This document shows, piece after piece, positions 22,661 through 22,676 of a stretch of 22,676 nt of DNA. This stretch comes from RGIG3994 sp045589735 (GTDB taxonomy: Bacteria > Bacillota > Clostridia > Oscillospirales > CAG-272), in assembly GCA_045589735.1 (NCBI GenBank), contig JAZNPQ010000070.1, positions 1 through 22,676 on the forward strand, given 5' to 3'. Made by a program: the position numbers and the translations under genes. The notes under the pieces are model-generated. The model saw nothing but the letters and a program-made list of their open reading frames with translations, searched no databases and was not told where the DNA came from. Position 1 is the first letter of the stretch. Every line of letters starts with the position of its first letter.

Positions 22661-22676
22661 GAAGACAAAATTTGTA

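Noticed and set aside
1..22676. Mobile elements, CRISPR arrays, phage genes, tRNA or rRNA genes
   Set aside because: I found no transposase, integrase, phage-structural or Cas-like product, no regularly spaced long repeats and no cloverleaf or rRNA-like sequence.

Overview
The window is a compact stretch of a Clostridia-type (Firmicutes/Bacillota) chromosome, most like an anaerobic, endospore-forming gut or rumen lineage of the Oscillospiraceae/Ruminococcaceae kind. That placement is inference: it rests on dipicolinate synthase genes (spores), an indolepyruvate:ferredoxin oxidoreductase (strict-anaerobe amino-acid fermentation), a BMP-type nucleoside ABC transporter, a NiaR-controlled de novo NAD operon and AGGAGG-type ribosome binding sites. 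I see no insertion sequences, phage genes, CRISPR arrays, tRNA or rRNA genes.

Layout. 1-4227 (+): nucleoside ABC importer (3' part of the lipoprotein-type binding protein, double ATPase, two permeases), closed by a strong terminator. 4363-5810 (+): dpaA-dpaB, dipicolinate synthase. 5885-8218 (+): ispE-uppP-rnmV-like, linking isoprenoid precursor synthesis, undecaprenyl carrier recycling and RNA processing. A long hairpin sits between dpaB and ispE and swallows the ispE ribosome binding site. 8361-11907 (-): nadA-nadB-nadC-niaR, de novo NAD synthesis with its repressor as last gene, convergent with the previous operon. 12207-14837 (-): alaS. 15111-16396 (+): a small LytTR regulator and a LiaF-like membrane protein, convergent with a membrane-anchored XRE regulator (16464-17063, -). 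17246-19565 (+): iorA-iorB. 19754-22660 (+): rlmB and a large unrecognised membrane protein.

How it fits together. nadA and alaS each have a textbook TTGACA-N17-TATAAT promoter, and both carry almost the same 21-bp TTTTCGC-containing element just upstream of -35, which no feature type explains. The nad promoter overlaps a dyad that is a candidate NiaR operator. The LytTR/LiaF pair and the membrane XRE protein look like envelope-stress or signalling modules.

The most novel item is the last gene. It has an acidic, roughly 260-residue N-terminal region followed by what looks like the membrane core of a heavy-metal P-type ATPase, but the CPC ion site, the actuator-domain motif and the DKTGT phosphorylation motif are all degenerate, and the protein stops where the nucleotide-binding domain should start. 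It is either a pseudo-ATPase family or a gene broken near the window edge.
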